NCBI GenBank assembly: GCA_040007395.1
Contig: JBDTVG010000216.1
Span: forward strand, 26,997 to 90,996
From: DATGFK01 sp040007395
GTDB lineage: Bacteria; Chloroflexota; Anaerolineae; Aggregatilineales; UBA2796
Direction: 5' to 3'
DNA length: 64,000 nt
Shown here: positions 17,098-25,880 of the stretch, in pieces
Layout of the letters: each line of letters begins with the position of its first letter
Numbering within the stretch: the first letter of the stretch is position 1
Program-made: the position numbers and the translations under genes
Notes under the pieces: generated by a model
What the model saw: the letters and a program-made list of their open reading frames with translations, nothing else
Database searches by the model: none
Told to the model about the DNA's origin: nothing

Positions 17098-17128
17098 AAC
17101 AACAGGGTGCAACTAACACCCTGTTGTT
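17098..17128 (+). terminator. Hairpin terminator between the Toprim unit and the recombinase
   Basis: AACAACAGGGTG (17098-17109) and CACCCTGTTGTT (17117-17128) form a perfect 12-bp stem with a 7-nt loop. There is no long T run, so it may be a weak or bidirectional terminator. Confidence 0.65.
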
Positions 17129-17233
17129 CTAGTCGATGCACTATGTTACCTAGCGCAACGACCTCCGGCAGACTCTAGCGTGTCGGTAGGTTCTGTGCTA
17201 CCGATTCGCAATGGCCTAGTAAAGGAGTCTGTC

Positions 17234-19138
17234 ATGTCCCCTAAGAAGAAGTTGGCCCTCTCCGTCCAGCGAAATGTCGCCCTATGCTATGTTCGCCTTT
17301 CCTACTCGCGTGCTATTGATACAACCAATAACTCAACCAATTCAGATCAGAATAACCAAGCGCCTGCGGTTCGCAATGAAGATAGCCCTGAACGCCAACG
17401 CTCCAATATCTTGGCCGCGTGCGAGGCGCACGGCTGGCTCCCTGAATGGTATGAGGATGTGGATGGTCATAAATCGGGTCGGCATGAAAAGAATCGCCCT
17501 GGGTGGCTGGCTCTGAAAGCCCGCCTGGGTGATCCAGATGTGGTGGCCCTGGTCGCGAATGATCTGGCGCGCCTGCACCGCAAAGGCTGGCGGGTCGGCA
17601 ACTTGCTCGAATTTGTCGAAGAGCATGGGGTGACGTTGCTGCTGGCTGCACCCGGTCGCAATATCGATATGTCCAGTCCGATGGGGCGTGTCGCGGTGAT
17701 GATAGCGGCGATGATGGACGAGTATTATGCAGCCGATGTCGCAGAGCGACAGAAAGATAATGTCGTCTATCGACGGGGTTTAGGGAAGAGTGTCGGTATT
17801 CCACCCTTCGGCGCGTTTCGCGGAACAGATGGTTATCTCAGACCTACCGTGCGTGGGGTCTGGCTGATGGCTGATGGCACGTATCTAGTGGGAAAACAAG
17901 GCGATCCTCCCGACGAGCAGGCGCTCTGGCGTGGCTACTATGCTTGCGCCGAACGCATCCTGCTCCTCTACCAGGAAAACAATCAAGGGCTGGATAATCT
18001 TGCCTATCAGATCCATATTGAGGGGTGGGCGTTCAAAGATCGCTGGGGTAATCCGCGTCCGATTACCCGCGATGATATCCGGCGGGTGGTGGGTGCCTGG
18101 CGTGAATATGCAGGGTTGGTGACGGGTGGGCGTGCCAAAGACAAGAATGCCAGTATGCTCCAGAACCCGACTGAACTCTTATACGATACGGGCCGGGCGA
18201 TTTTCGACCTAGAACTGTTGCGACGGGTCGGTGAAGTGCAATCAGGCCGCAGTGTGACGTTGCGGGCTCCAGGAACCAAGCAAGATGCGCATCATTATGC
18301 GTTGACCAATCTGTTGTACTGTGCTCACTGTGAGCAGTTAGCTCGCGAACAGCACAACGCCAAACTGCGGAGTACCCTGGCCGGGTGGAATCGCTATGGT
18401 ACGCTGCGCTATCGACACGTCGAGGGGCGCACCTGCCCTGGCAAAAATCGCTCCGTGCCTGTCAACTTGATTGAGGAGGATTTCACCCGTCTTATCACAC
18501 TGCTGACGGTTAATCAAGAAGCCCTGCCCCTGATGGTCGAGTTAGCTATTCAATCGGAACGCAGCGGGCACCTGCTCAACCAAAGTACGCTTGACCCTGA
18601 AGAAGAGAAGCGCTTGGCGATTGCCAAGTGCCAACGCTGCCTTGAAGCAGCCCGTCACTTGTACGAGGATGGCGATCTGACTCGCGAAGAATATCTCAAG
18701 CGCAAAGAACAAAATGAACGTGAGATAGCCCATTGGGAAGCGCGCACTACTGAAACCGAAAAGGCAGCGCTAGAATTGGCCATGTGCATGGAAACAGTCG
18801 ACAAGTTGGCGCGGTTGTGGTCGATGGCTTCTGATGAGGATCGGCAGGGGATGGCTCGGACATTGTTCGAGTATGTCGTCTACGATCTGGATACACGACG
18901 CATCACCGATTTTCGGCTCAAGGCGTGGGCCGACCGTTTTTTGGTGTTGAGAGCCTCACTGTACGACGAGGCCAGTAGTGACCCCACCCTCGATCCAAAC
19001 AATAGCGAGAATACCCAACCATTCGAAGCGGAAAGCACCGAACCTATCAATGAAGAGTTCTATCTCAAGGATAGAACCGTGTCATGCCCCCACGGGGATT
19101 CGAACCCCGGTTTTGGCCTTGAAAGGGCCGCGTCCTAG
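17234..19138 (+). CDS. Large serine recombinase (integrase) ending inside tRNA-Glu
   Basis: 634 residues from the ATG at 17234, with AAAGGAG six bases before it. The catalytic domain starts with YVRLS (Ser23 the likely nucleophile), SPERQR and LARLHRKGWRVGNLLEF, followed by a recombinase domain (VGIPPFGAFRG), a zinc ribbon (YCAHC and a later TCPG) and a coiled coil near 460-540. It should integrate and excise the element. The last 18 or so codons (CPHGDSNPGFG and on) are the antisense of the tRNA-Glu 3' half, so the protein tail is supplied by the attachment site. In the excised circle the C-terminus would differ. Confidence 0.93.
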   Translation: MSPKKKLALSVQRNVALCYVRLSYSRAIDTTNNSTNSDQNNQAPAVRNEDSPERQRSNILAACEAHGWLPEWYEDVDGHKSGRHEKNRPGWLALKARLGDPDVVALVANDLARLHRKGWRVGNLLEFVEEHGVTLLLAAPGRNIDMSSPMGRVAVMIAAMMDEYYAADVAERQKDNVVYRRGLGKSVGIPPFGAFRGTDGYLRPTVRGVWLMADGTYLVGKQGDPPDEQALWRGYYACAERILLLYQENNQGLDNLAYQIHIEGWAFKDRWGNPRPITRDDIRRVVGAWREYAGLVTGGRAKDKNASMLQNPTELLYDTGRAIFDLELLRRVGEVQSGRSVTLRAPGTKQDAHHYALTNLLYCAHCEQLAREQHNAKLRSTLAGWNRYGTLRYRHVEGRTCPGKNRSVPVNLIEEDFTRLITLLTVNQEALPLMVELAIQSERSGHLLNQSTLDPEEEKRLAIAKCQRCLEAARHLYEDGDLTREEYLKRKEQNEREIAHWEARTTETEKAALELAMCMETVDKLARLWSMASDEDRQGMARTLFEYVVYDLDTRRITDFRLKAWADRFLVLRASLYDEASSDPTLDPNNSENTQPFEAESTEPINEEFYLKDRTVSCPHGDSNPGFGLERAAS

Positions 19139-19157
19139 GCCTCTAGACGATGGGGGC
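19085..19157 (-). tRNA. tRNA-Glu (UUC)
   Basis: The minus strand folds into a standard tRNA: acceptor GCCCCCA/TGGGGGC, D arm with CGTCTAGAGG, anticodon loop CTTTCAA (anticodon UUC), T arm CCGGGGTTCGAATCCCCG in part. The discriminator base is A and CCA is not encoded. Its 3' half overlaps the end of the serine recombinase gene on the other strand and is the probable attachment site. It closely resembles the E. coli tRNA-Glu sequence. Confidence 0.95.
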
Positions 19158-19167
19158 AAGTGAGGAT

Positions 19168-19196
19168 AGTTTAACATGGATAGCAACTATGGTCAA
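19168..19196 (-). promoter_or_regulatory. Promoter of tRNA-Glu
   Basis: On the minus strand TTGACC (19196-19191) and TAAACT (19173-19168) are separated by 17 bp and end 11 bases before the tRNA. Its position on the chromosome side means the tRNA stays expressed when the element is integrated. Confidence 0.7.
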
Positions 19197-19618
19197 TGGT
19201 CAGACAGGGCAAAGCCCATGGACGGCTGCAAACCCATAGCTTGACCACCAGCACCCTGCTCAACGCGACTTGCGATTGGCCGGGCGTGGGTCAAGTCTTT
19301 CAACTGGTACGCGATGTGCGCTACCTCAACACCGGGAAAACCACCCATGAGCTGGTGTATGGCATCACTAGCCTGCCCAAGTCCCAGGCTTGTGCCCAAG
19401 ACCTCTTAGCCCTCCATCGTCAACATTAGTCCTTTGAAAATCGTCTGCACTACTGCCGCGATGTCACCTTCCATGAAGATGCTTGTCGTCTCGCCATTGG
19501 TCACGCTGCTCAAGCTATCGCTATCCTGAACAATCTCGTTTTAGAATTGCTCCGCTTACGGGGTTTTGCGTCGATGGTTTCCGCACGTCGTTACGCTGAG
19601 ACTGCGCCGGACAAGTAG
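19196..19618 (+). pseudogene. ISAs1-family transposase, C-terminal fragment with a nonsense codon
   Basis: The frame encodes the C-terminal third of an ISAs1 (H-repeat) transposase: VFQLVRDVRYL, ENRLHYCRDVTFHEDACR and AIAILNNLVLELLRLRG. The N-terminal part is missing and a TAG at 19427 stands where homologous sequence 41 kb away has Trp (RHWAIEN). It starts right beside the tRNA-Glu promoter and runs into the IS701-like relic. Confidence 0.8.
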
Positions 19619-20430
19619 GCCATGTTGAATCTGGGGAGTTTGCAGCACCCGAGGGAGAGGCACCAAAACCCAATCGTACAAGCGAGGACCTTTCGCGCCA
19701 TCGCCGCCACTCAGCCGTCGCCAAGCGCTTATCCGCACGCTGCTGCTGAAATTCGCTCCAGACCGGCTCGTTTTTAGCAATCGCCAGCACGAAGGGAAGG
19801 TTTTGCGCTGCTAACCACCGCCGCAAGCGTCGGTTCCCGCCATAAATACTATCGCCAGTCAGCCAACCAAACGGCACTTTATCGGCGACGGCTTGTTCCA
19901 GCAGTCGGCGGGCTAATTCTGGCTTGGTAGCAAAGCTGACATCCACTTCAATACCCCCTGCCTCACAACGCGCACCGTCGTCAGTCCATTCTTGAGGTAA
20001 GTACAAGGTTCGGTTCAATAACCCATACCCATACTGGCTGGCCTACGTCACAAACACACCGACTTGGCAGTTGGCTATCCGCCCTGCTGTCCCGCTACAT
20101 TGCCGTTTTACTCCTGCCGATAACTCCCCCTGTTTCATAAAGCCCGTTTCGTCCACCACCAGCACGGCTTCACTATCGCCTAATTCTTCTATAATGTACT
20201 GCTACAACTCGCCCAGCACAGCTTCAGCATCCCAAACTGAACTGCTTAACAAGCGTGGCATCCCATCCGGTGTGTTTTCTCCCGCTTGTTCCGCAATTTG
20301 CCAGCCATTTTTGCGCGGAACATCGCTCAACAACCCTTTTATATCGGCGATGGCCCGTTCTCGCGGTTCACTTCGTCCAAAATATTCCCTCAGTCGGTCG
20401 TGCACGACCCGAAGTTCTTCCCCCAACTCT
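19619..20430 (-). pseudogene. IS701-like transposase relic
   Basis: On the minus strand the pieces read REYFGRSEPRERAIADIKGLL, then [11 protein letters not shown], then GWLTGDSIYGGNRRLRRWL, then GPRLYDW and LLVRRSLS, in the order of an IS701-family DDE transposase. They are separated by an in-frame TAG near 20200, another stop near 20030 and a frameshift near 19690. The gene is therefore dead. Confidence 0.75.
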
Positions 20431-20820
20431 CCACTGTTTCGACATCAACTTCCACGCTGTTTTGCCTACTTGTTCTTTTTCCTTTTCATTCTACTTTTCT
20501 ATCTGCGGCTGTAATACTAAGTTGTGACAACGGTGACAAGAGGCTCAGAAATCGTCTCGTTGACATAATTCTCTGTGACGTGGATCGCGTTGGGTGTCAT
20601 ATCCCTTTCCAGTATTTTTTGGAGTAATTCGTTGGTTCGACGTTGCTCCAAAACCGCTGCATCCTGAGCCTCAATAGTGAGGTCATGAGCTTGTCACGCG
20701 CTGTTTATCATTCAATACATTCTTTAACGTCAAGCATCACTTACTTCTTGACCACTACCGGAATCCCCCTTTCTGTTTGCGGAGAGGGGGTAATCTAGTG
20801 ATGCGTTACGCCATTGTTCC
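20431..20820. other. Intergenic, no gene seen
   Basis: About 390 bases of AT-rich sequence between the IS701-like relic and the GH38-like gene. Probably it includes the lost 5' end of the IS. No terminal repeat or terminator could be defined. Confidence 0.4.
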
Positions 20821-22401
20821 TCAGTCATGGAACCAGAGCGTGAGAATACCATGTGGTCTGGCGTAGAAACGTACCGCGCCCTCTGATTCGGGGGCGAGTT
20901 TGCCACCTGTGGGCGACTCATCCAGCGTCACGACCTCGACAGTAGCAAAGGGTCGCCAAGGAGTAAGTGTGACCCATACCGCCTCGCTGTTTTGGTTCGT
21001 ACCACGTACAATCATCCCACCGCGATCCGCATCTTCGGGTAGCTTGACCGTGCTAATATGAAAATTTGGCTCAGATACACTTATGATGCTGGCTGAGAGT
21101 GGTAATGACCCTTCGTGAATATCAGTTGCTAAAACCCGTCCGCGTGCTGGGGGAGTATATGGTGTCACATAAATGGTGTTAACATTACGATCCCGTTGAG
21201 TTGAATTGATAGTGACGTAACTCAGAGCTGGGACAGCAACCTGAGTCTGTTTTGCAGCAGTAACAGTTACTATTGTCGGCTGGTTGGTAGGATTAAATAC
21301 GACATGTGCCCGTGTGCCGTATGGCATCGGCAATAACCACGTATTGATTTGATTTGCAATATCTGCAATTGCCCAACTCATCAATACATCAACGGTGTGT
21401 TCCAGATCAGGATCAAGTCTCTGTTTTCGTAAATATGTTTTCCACAATGTCTGAAGCAATGTTTGGGGGTGCCGAAACTGCCATTCACTAGCGAGGGGCT
21501 TCATATTTTCTACCCACGCGGATAACATCTCAAGCGACTGCATTGGAGTCCAGTCGGCGGGCTTATCATCGGGGACAGCAGACGTTAACACTACTTCCGA
21601 CAACGGTTCACGGTTAGCTTGAATTGCTTTCGCATAGGCTGCTGGATTGCTATGGAATACATCATCATGCAGTGCCATTTGAGCGGTTGGCATGGTTTGA
21701 AAGAGACGAAGTCGATCCTTGCGGCTTGAAAACCAATACCAAGGACGTATCAGCAGCAAATGTCCTGACTGCGAATAAGGCGCTAGCTGATGGCGTTCAT
21801 CTTCAAAGCCATCATTTACGGTGAGTGTCATCGAGTTTGACGGTTCAGGCGAACGCAACTGGCTTACGATAATCTGTGTCCCATCGATCCCGGTACACAG
21901 CACTTCGAGCGAGTCAGCTTCAACATGCCCAACGATGACACTATTGATCCCGAAGCCCTTTAGAATCTGCGGAAGTTGCCCTGCTATTTTGCGCCAATGG
22001 GGAAGATAGCCAACCAACATAGGTTGCCCAAAGACTCGCGCCGTTCGCAGGCCGATCATCAGATTACGGATAAGCAGTTCGGAATCGGCTTTAGGGTCAG
22101 GCTGGATATACCAAGGGCCGATCAGTAGTTGCCCTGCTTGAACCGCTGCCTCGACCCGCTCGAAGTTTTCTGGGCGGATCGAGAGATATTCCTCTAGCCA
22201 AAAGGTTTCCCCATCTAGCGTGAAATGTTGAAAGCGTGGTTCGTCATCGAATAGATCGAGGGCTTCATCTAGCGGTTTGACCACATCGATCCGCATCGCT
22301 GGAAACGACGCGGATCGGTTCGATGGTATCCAGTTCAGTCCAGCGACACTGCAAACATGCAGCACATAGCTGGCACGTTTCAGCGGCGGCGTGTCGCTCA
22401 C
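20821..22401 (-). CDS. GH38-like protein lacking the catalytic motifs
   Basis: 526 residues from a GTG at 22401. The middle (LDGETFWLEEYLSIRPENFERVE, split here; LLIGPWYIQPDPKADSELLIRN; GQLPQILKGFGINS) follows the N-terminal domain of family 38 alpha-mannosidases. However the usual N-terminal HSHWDxEW zinc motif is replaced by LHVCSVAGLNW and the PDSFG nucleophile motif by YLPHWRK. So it is probably not an active mannosidase of the known mechanism. The C-terminal 170 residues are beta-rich. Its start overlaps the zinc-ribbon gene stop by 4 nt. Confidence 0.65.
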   Translation of the reverse strand: MSDTPPLKRASYVLHVCSVAGLNWIPSNRSASFPAMRIDVVKPLDEALDLFDDEPRFQHFTLDGETFWLEEYLSIRPENFERVEAAVQAGQLLIGPWYIQPDPKADSELLIRNLMIGLRTARVFGQPMLVGYLPHWRKIAGQLPQILKGFGINSVIVGHVEADSLEVLCTGIDGTQIIVSQLRSPEPSNSMTLTVNDGFEDERHQLAPYSQSGHLLLIRPWYWFSSRKDRLRLFQTMPTAQMALHDDVFHSNPAAYAKAIQANREPLSEVVLTSAVPDDKPADWTPMQSLEMLSAWVENMKPLASEWQFRHPQTLLQTLWKTYLRKQRLDPDLEHTVDVLMSWAIADIANQINTWLLPMPYGTRAHVVFNPTNQPTIVTVTAAKQTQVAVPALSYVTINSTQRDRNVNTIYVTPYTPPARGRVLATDIHEGSLPLSASIISVSEPNFHISTVKLPEDADRGGMIVRGTNQNSEAVWVTLTPWRPFATVEVVTLDESPTGGKLAPESEGAVRFYARPHGILTLWFHD

Positions 22402-22652
22402 TGAGCCGGATTCTCCTCGCTAACCTCGTTAGATTCTTCGGAGGGGGTTTCTTCGGTGGGCAGGTCAGCTTCAGGCCGGGGCAGCTTGAGTTTAAGCTGG
22501 CGCACCTGAATTTTGACCAGTTTCCGACACTTGGGGCAGTGCATCACATAGAGGACTTCATGTTTCGCATCGGCCTGCTCTACTGCCTCGCGGACTTCCT
22601 CAGTCTTGAGATTGATCAATTGGCGACAAAATGTACAGCGTGTTGAAAACAT
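22398..22652 (-). CDS. Small zinc-ribbon protein
   Basis: 84 residues. CTFC near residue 6-9 and CPKC near 39-42 form a four-cysteine zinc ribbon with a helical insert; the tail is acidic and low in complexity (EETPSEESNEVSEEN). It overlaps the GH38-like gene by 4 nt and is translated first. Function unknown. Confidence 0.7.
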   Translation of the reverse strand: MFSTRCTFCRQLINLKTEEVREAVEQADAKHEVLYVMHCPKCRKLVKIQVRQLKLKLPRPEADLPTEETPSEESNEVSEENPAQ

Positions 22653-22694
22653 AGCTGTTTTCCTTTCATAGTAACGACAGATTTACTCAAACGG

Positions 22695-23636
22695 TTAAAG
22701 GGTAACGGCAGATTCCACAGCAGTCTTCTGCAACTCACGGGTTGCTTTGGCCTCTTCACGGCTAGCAAGGATGAGCGCCAGCATGATCAGTACCCCGCCG
22801 ACAAGCTGCCACGCCACAGGCTGCTCGTTCAAGAACAGGGCGGCAAGGATCGCGCTGCCGACGATCTCACCTAGCACAGTCAGCGCGACATAGGCCGCTG
22901 AGAGATAGCCGAGTGCATAATTATACGCCGAATGTCCAATCAACTGTGGCACGAGCGCTAACAGAGTCATCCATAAGTAGGCGGTGTTGGACAATCCACC
23001 GACCTGTTGACCTGTGAGTAAGACTGCTATGCTTAGCACTATTGCTGCGCTGCCATAGGTCAGCCAGACATATGGAATAAGTGACACTCTGCCCCGCACT
23101 TGCCGCCCGATCAGAAAGTACCCAGAAACGGCAATCGCACCAATGATCGCTAACACATCGCCCAATAATGGCGAATTTTGATGGGGGGCGGTTCCAGGGC
23201 CGCCCGCTATACTGACCACAATTCCCCCCGCGATAGCGAGAAATACGGCGATGAGCGTAGTTCGGCTAAGTTTTTCGCGCAGGACGAACGGTGCGGCGAG
23301 TGCTACCCAAAGCGGATTGGTGGTAACGAGTACAACACTGTTGATCACAGATGTATATTCCAGCGATGTGACCCAACTGGCAAAATGTGCGCCGAGGAAC
23401 AGGCCAGCCAGCATTGCCAGTGCAAAATCAGACCGAGAAAGTTTGGCAAGCTGCGCCCGATACGAAGTCAACACAATGGGGGTCAGCACCAACGCTGCCA
23501 AGCCGACTCGCCACGCCGAAATAACCAGCGGCGGACTCTGTTCTTGTTGAGCAAAACGGATCATAATCGAGGCCGACGAAACCGCTAGCAGCCCGACTCC
23601 CAGTACAATATAAGGTCGCCATGAAGGTTTTGTCAC
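22695..23636 (-). CDS. EamA/DMT-family transporter
   Basis: 313 residues from GTG 23636, with ten hydrophobic segments arranged as two five-helix repeats; the second EamA repeat starts near residue 160. Motifs such as LAGLFLGAHFASWVTSLEYTS and LGEIVGSAILAALFLNEQP (each typical of a repeat) fit the drug/metabolite transporter superfamily. It probably exports a metabolite; the substrate cannot be read from sequence. Confidence 0.88.
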   Translation of the reverse strand: MTKPSWRPYIVLGVGLLAVSSASIMIRFAQQEQSPPLVISAWRVGLAALVLTPIVLTSYRAQLAKLSRSDFALAMLAGLFLGAHFASWVTSLEYTSVINSVVLVTTNPLWVALAAPFVLREKLSRTTLIAVFLAIAGGIVVSIAGGPGTAPHQNSPLLGDVLAIIGAIAVSGYFLIGRQVRGRVSLIPYVWLTYGSAAIVLSIAVLLTGQQVGGLSNTAYLWMTLLALVPQLIGHSAYNYALGYLSAAYVALTVLGEIVGSAILAALFLNEQPVAWQLVGGVLIMLALILASREEAKATRELQKTAVESAVTL

Positions 23637-23769
23637 GATAACCGTTTACCTGTCCAATCGAATAGAATCCCTTGACAGAGGCAGCGTGCTATCCTACCAT
23701 CTATAGTATTGGAATAGCAAAAGGCTGTTCCTTTTATACCCCATATAACCACTTTAGGAGTGAGAGACG

Positions 23770-24369
23770 ATGCCAAAGTTTGAATTACCCCCTCTACCGT
23801 ATGATTTCGCTGCGTTGGAACCACATATTGATGCACAAACCATGCAGATCCACCATGATAAACATCATCAGGCCTATGTTACCAATCTGAATAATGCCCT
23901 TGAAGGCCACCCTGACCTTCAGAGCAAGAGCGCCGAAGACCTGATCAAGGATCTGAACAGCCTCCCCGAAGCCATTCGTACCGCCGTGCGGAACAATGGT
24001 GGCGGACATGTGAACCATACCTTCTTCTGGAGCATCATGGCTCCCAACGCTGGCGGCGAACCCACTGGCGCATTGGCGGACGCGATCAAAGCGGCCTTTG
24101 GCGACTTTGCCGCATTCAAGGATGGCTTCCAGAAGGCTGCGATGGGTCGTTTTGGTTCTGGCTGGGCGTGGCTAGTCAAGGACGGCTCCGGCGTGAAGAT
24201 CATCTCGCTGCCCAATCAGGACAGCCCACTCATGGAAGGCCAAACCCCCATCCTCGGTGTGGATGTATGGGAACATGCCTACTATCTGAAGTATCAGAAC
24301 CGCCGCGCTGACTATCTCGCGGCATGGTGGAACGTTGTCAACTGGGCCGAAGTCGCCAAGCACTTCTAG
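23770..24369 (+). CDS. sodA: Superoxide dismutase, Mn/Fe type
   Basis: 199 residues. All metal ligands are visible: His28 in MQIHHDKHH, His near 83 in HVNHTFFW, and Asp and His in [11 protein letters not shown] near 163-170. It turns superoxide into peroxide and oxygen in the cytoplasm. TAGGAGTGAGAG precedes the ATG. It is transcribed divergently from the EamA gene and has its own terminator, so it is a single-gene unit. Whether Mn or Fe is used cannot be decided from sequence. Confidence 0.95.
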   Translation: MPKFELPPLPYDFAALEPHIDAQTMQIHHDKHHQAYVTNLNNALEGHPDLQSKSAEDLIKDLNSLPEAIRTAVRNNGGGHVNHTFFWSIMAPNAGGEPTGALADAIKAAFGDFAAFKDGFQKAAMGRFGSGWAWLVKDGSGVKIISLPNQDSPLMEGQTPILGVDVWEHAYYLKYQNRRADYLAAWWNVVNWAEVAKHF

Positions 24370-24391
24370 GCGATACTTTGTACTGAGCACA

Positions 24392-24419
24392 AAAACGGCG
24401 ACTTGCGGGTCGCCGTTTT
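24392..24419 (+). terminator. Terminator of the superoxide dismutase gene
   Basis: AAAACGGCGAC (24392-24402) and GTCGCCGTTTT (24409-24419) form an 11-bp perfect stem with a TTGCGG loop. The A and T tracts on either side let it work in both directions between convergent genes. Confidence 0.92.
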
Positions 24420-24446
24420 CTGTTTTACGAGAACGATCCGATAAGT

Positions 24447-25088
24447 TTAGGTCGTGATCGCTGCTAACCGTTCCTCATAGTCCTGACGGGCGCGAATGGC
24501 AATTGGAGTAGCAAGCGTGCGCCGCAGGTCGTCCTCGCTGAGATCGTTATCATAGTAACCACGAAAAACTTCCAGCACCGTGACTGTTGGCTGGGTGTAT
24601 GGTTCAAGCGTCACTGGGTCGTTGACCTGTACTTTGCCCGGTTCAATCACTCGACAGTACAAACCGGGACGTTCTGCCTTACGGAAACGCTTGAGCCAAG
24701 CTGGATCATTCATGCGTAGCGCAAACACGACACAGGGAATACGTGGGGCGGTAATTTCCAATAGTACTGAACCGATATGGAGCCGATCCCCAATATGCAG
24801 CGATGCGCTTTCAAGGTCACTGATAGTTAGGTTCTCACCAAAAGTACCCGGTTCAAGTGTCTTGCCGAGGGCTGCCGACCACCAGTCATAATCGAGACTG
24901 CCATACAAATAGACTGCCTGATCTGGCCCACCATGATCTTTTGTGTTGCTTATTGTGTCGCCTTGCAAACCATTTACCGTAATCTGGACAGGATTGTCCA
25001 ATGGAAGTTTGTAAATACTTGTCTCCACCAGTCGTGGCCCAGCCTCAACAATACGGGCTTTGCCGAGATTGACACTAAGCAGTTTCAT
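24447..25088 (-). CDS. MOSC-domain protein, YiiM-like
   Basis: 213 residues. It follows the YiiM layout: NGLQGDTISNTKDHGGPDQAV (part of the MOSC core), GTFGENLTISDL, and IPCVVFALRMNDPAW carrying the conserved Cys at the molybdenum-cofactor site. The last 40 residues are the 3-alpha extension found in YiiM. Such enzymes reduce N-hydroxylated compounds with molybdenum cofactor. It is 16 nt downstream of the LysE-type gene. Confidence 0.85.
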   Translation of the reverse strand: MKLLSVNLGKARIVEAGPRLVETSIYKLPLDNPVQITVNGLQGDTISNTKDHGGPDQAVYLYGSLDYDWWSAALGKTLEPGTFGENLTISDLESASLHIGDRLHIGSVLLEITAPRIPCVVFALRMNDPAWLKRFRKAERPGLYCRVIEPGKVQVNDPVTLEPYTQPTVTVLEVFRGYYDNDLSEDDLRRTLATPIAIRARQDYEERLAAITT

Positions 25089-25104
25089 CCTTAACTCCGA
25101 TCTG

Positions 25105-25743
25105 TTATTTGCCCTTGCTTGATCCTGCCAACGCAGTCGTGACCCCTAGGACAATATATACACTGCCCGCAAAATACTTCTGAGCGCGTAGAAATCGCAG
25201 ATTCCCCTTGAGCCAACTACCAAACGTCCCGGCGAGAAGCGCATAAGTACTATCGCTGCAAATGCCCATCGCCACAAAAATAAAACCCAAAAAGAGCGTC
25301 TGTCCAGCAACTGCGCCTTTTGTAGGATCAATAAATTGCGGCAAGAAAGCAAAGAAAAATAACGCTGTTTTGGGATTTAATAGATTGACCAGAAAGCCCT
25401 GATAATATATGCGCGGCAATTTACGGGGTGCAGGGTCGCTGGCCTGCTGCGATTCTTCCCGCGACAGCAAAGTACGCATTCCCAGATAGACCAGATAGGC
25501 CGCACCGATGTACTTCACAATTGAAAAAGCCAACGCCGACGACATCAGAATCGCGGAGAGGCCAAGGGTTGCCGCCGCAATGTGGCACAGGGTCGCTGTG
25601 GCAATGCCCAGCGCTGAGACGAACCCCGCCTGTCGCCCCTGATTGATACTACGGGCTACGATATACAAGACAGAGGGGCCGGGGGTAATCAACAACACAA
25701 AAGCTGCCAGCACAAAAAGCGCAATGGTTGATAAGGCAGGCAT
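25105..25743 (-). CDS. LysE/RhtB-family amino-acid exporter
   Basis: 212 residues with six hydrophobic segments. The N-terminal LLITPGPSVLYIVARSINQGRQAG and the later FLVNLLNPKTALFFFAFLPQF (each seen across the family) define the LysE/RhtB group. It probably exports an amino acid such as homoserine, threonine or leucine; the substrate is not predictable. It lies just upstream of the MOSC gene in the same direction. Confidence 0.9.
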   Translation of the reverse strand: MPALSTIALFVLAAFVLLITPGPSVLYIVARSINQGRQAGFVSALGIATATLCHIAAATLGLSAILMSSALAFSIVKYIGAAYLVYLGMRTLLSREESQQASDPAPRKLPRIYYQGFLVNLLNPKTALFFFAFLPQFIDPTKGAVAGQTLFLGFIFVAMGICSDSTYALLAGTFGSWLKGNLRFLRAQKYFAGSVYIVLGVTTALAGSSKGK

Positions 25744-25880
25744 AAGATCCTCTTAAAGTTGATCGTGAAATAGAGTACTAGCTTACCTTACGCAGAAGGT
25801 GTTTTTATGCAGTGCAGACCAACACCTTGCCTTAGAATGGTTTGAAATCTCAGAGTACTTGTAATAAAAGATGATTAGAT

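Larger units (their letters stand above)
1..19157. mobile_element. Integrated mobilisable/conjugative element, right-hand part, inserted at tRNA-Glu
   Basis: The stretch has the gene set of an integrative mobilisable or conjugative element: helicase, two primases, RHH protein plus relaxase, VirD4-type coupling protein, HU-like protein and a large serine recombinase as the last gene. The recombinase gene ends inside a tRNA-Glu gene, which is a natural right boundary. The left end and the second attachment site are not in the window, so the full length is unknown. No mating-pore genes (VirB4 or others) are visible, so it could be an IME or an ICE whose transfer genes lie upstream. The pip gene at 4065-5003 is unusual cargo. 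Confidence 0.8.

Noticed and set aside
1..19157. Prophage
   Set aside because: No capsid, portal, tail, terminase or lysis genes are visible; mobilisation genes are present instead.
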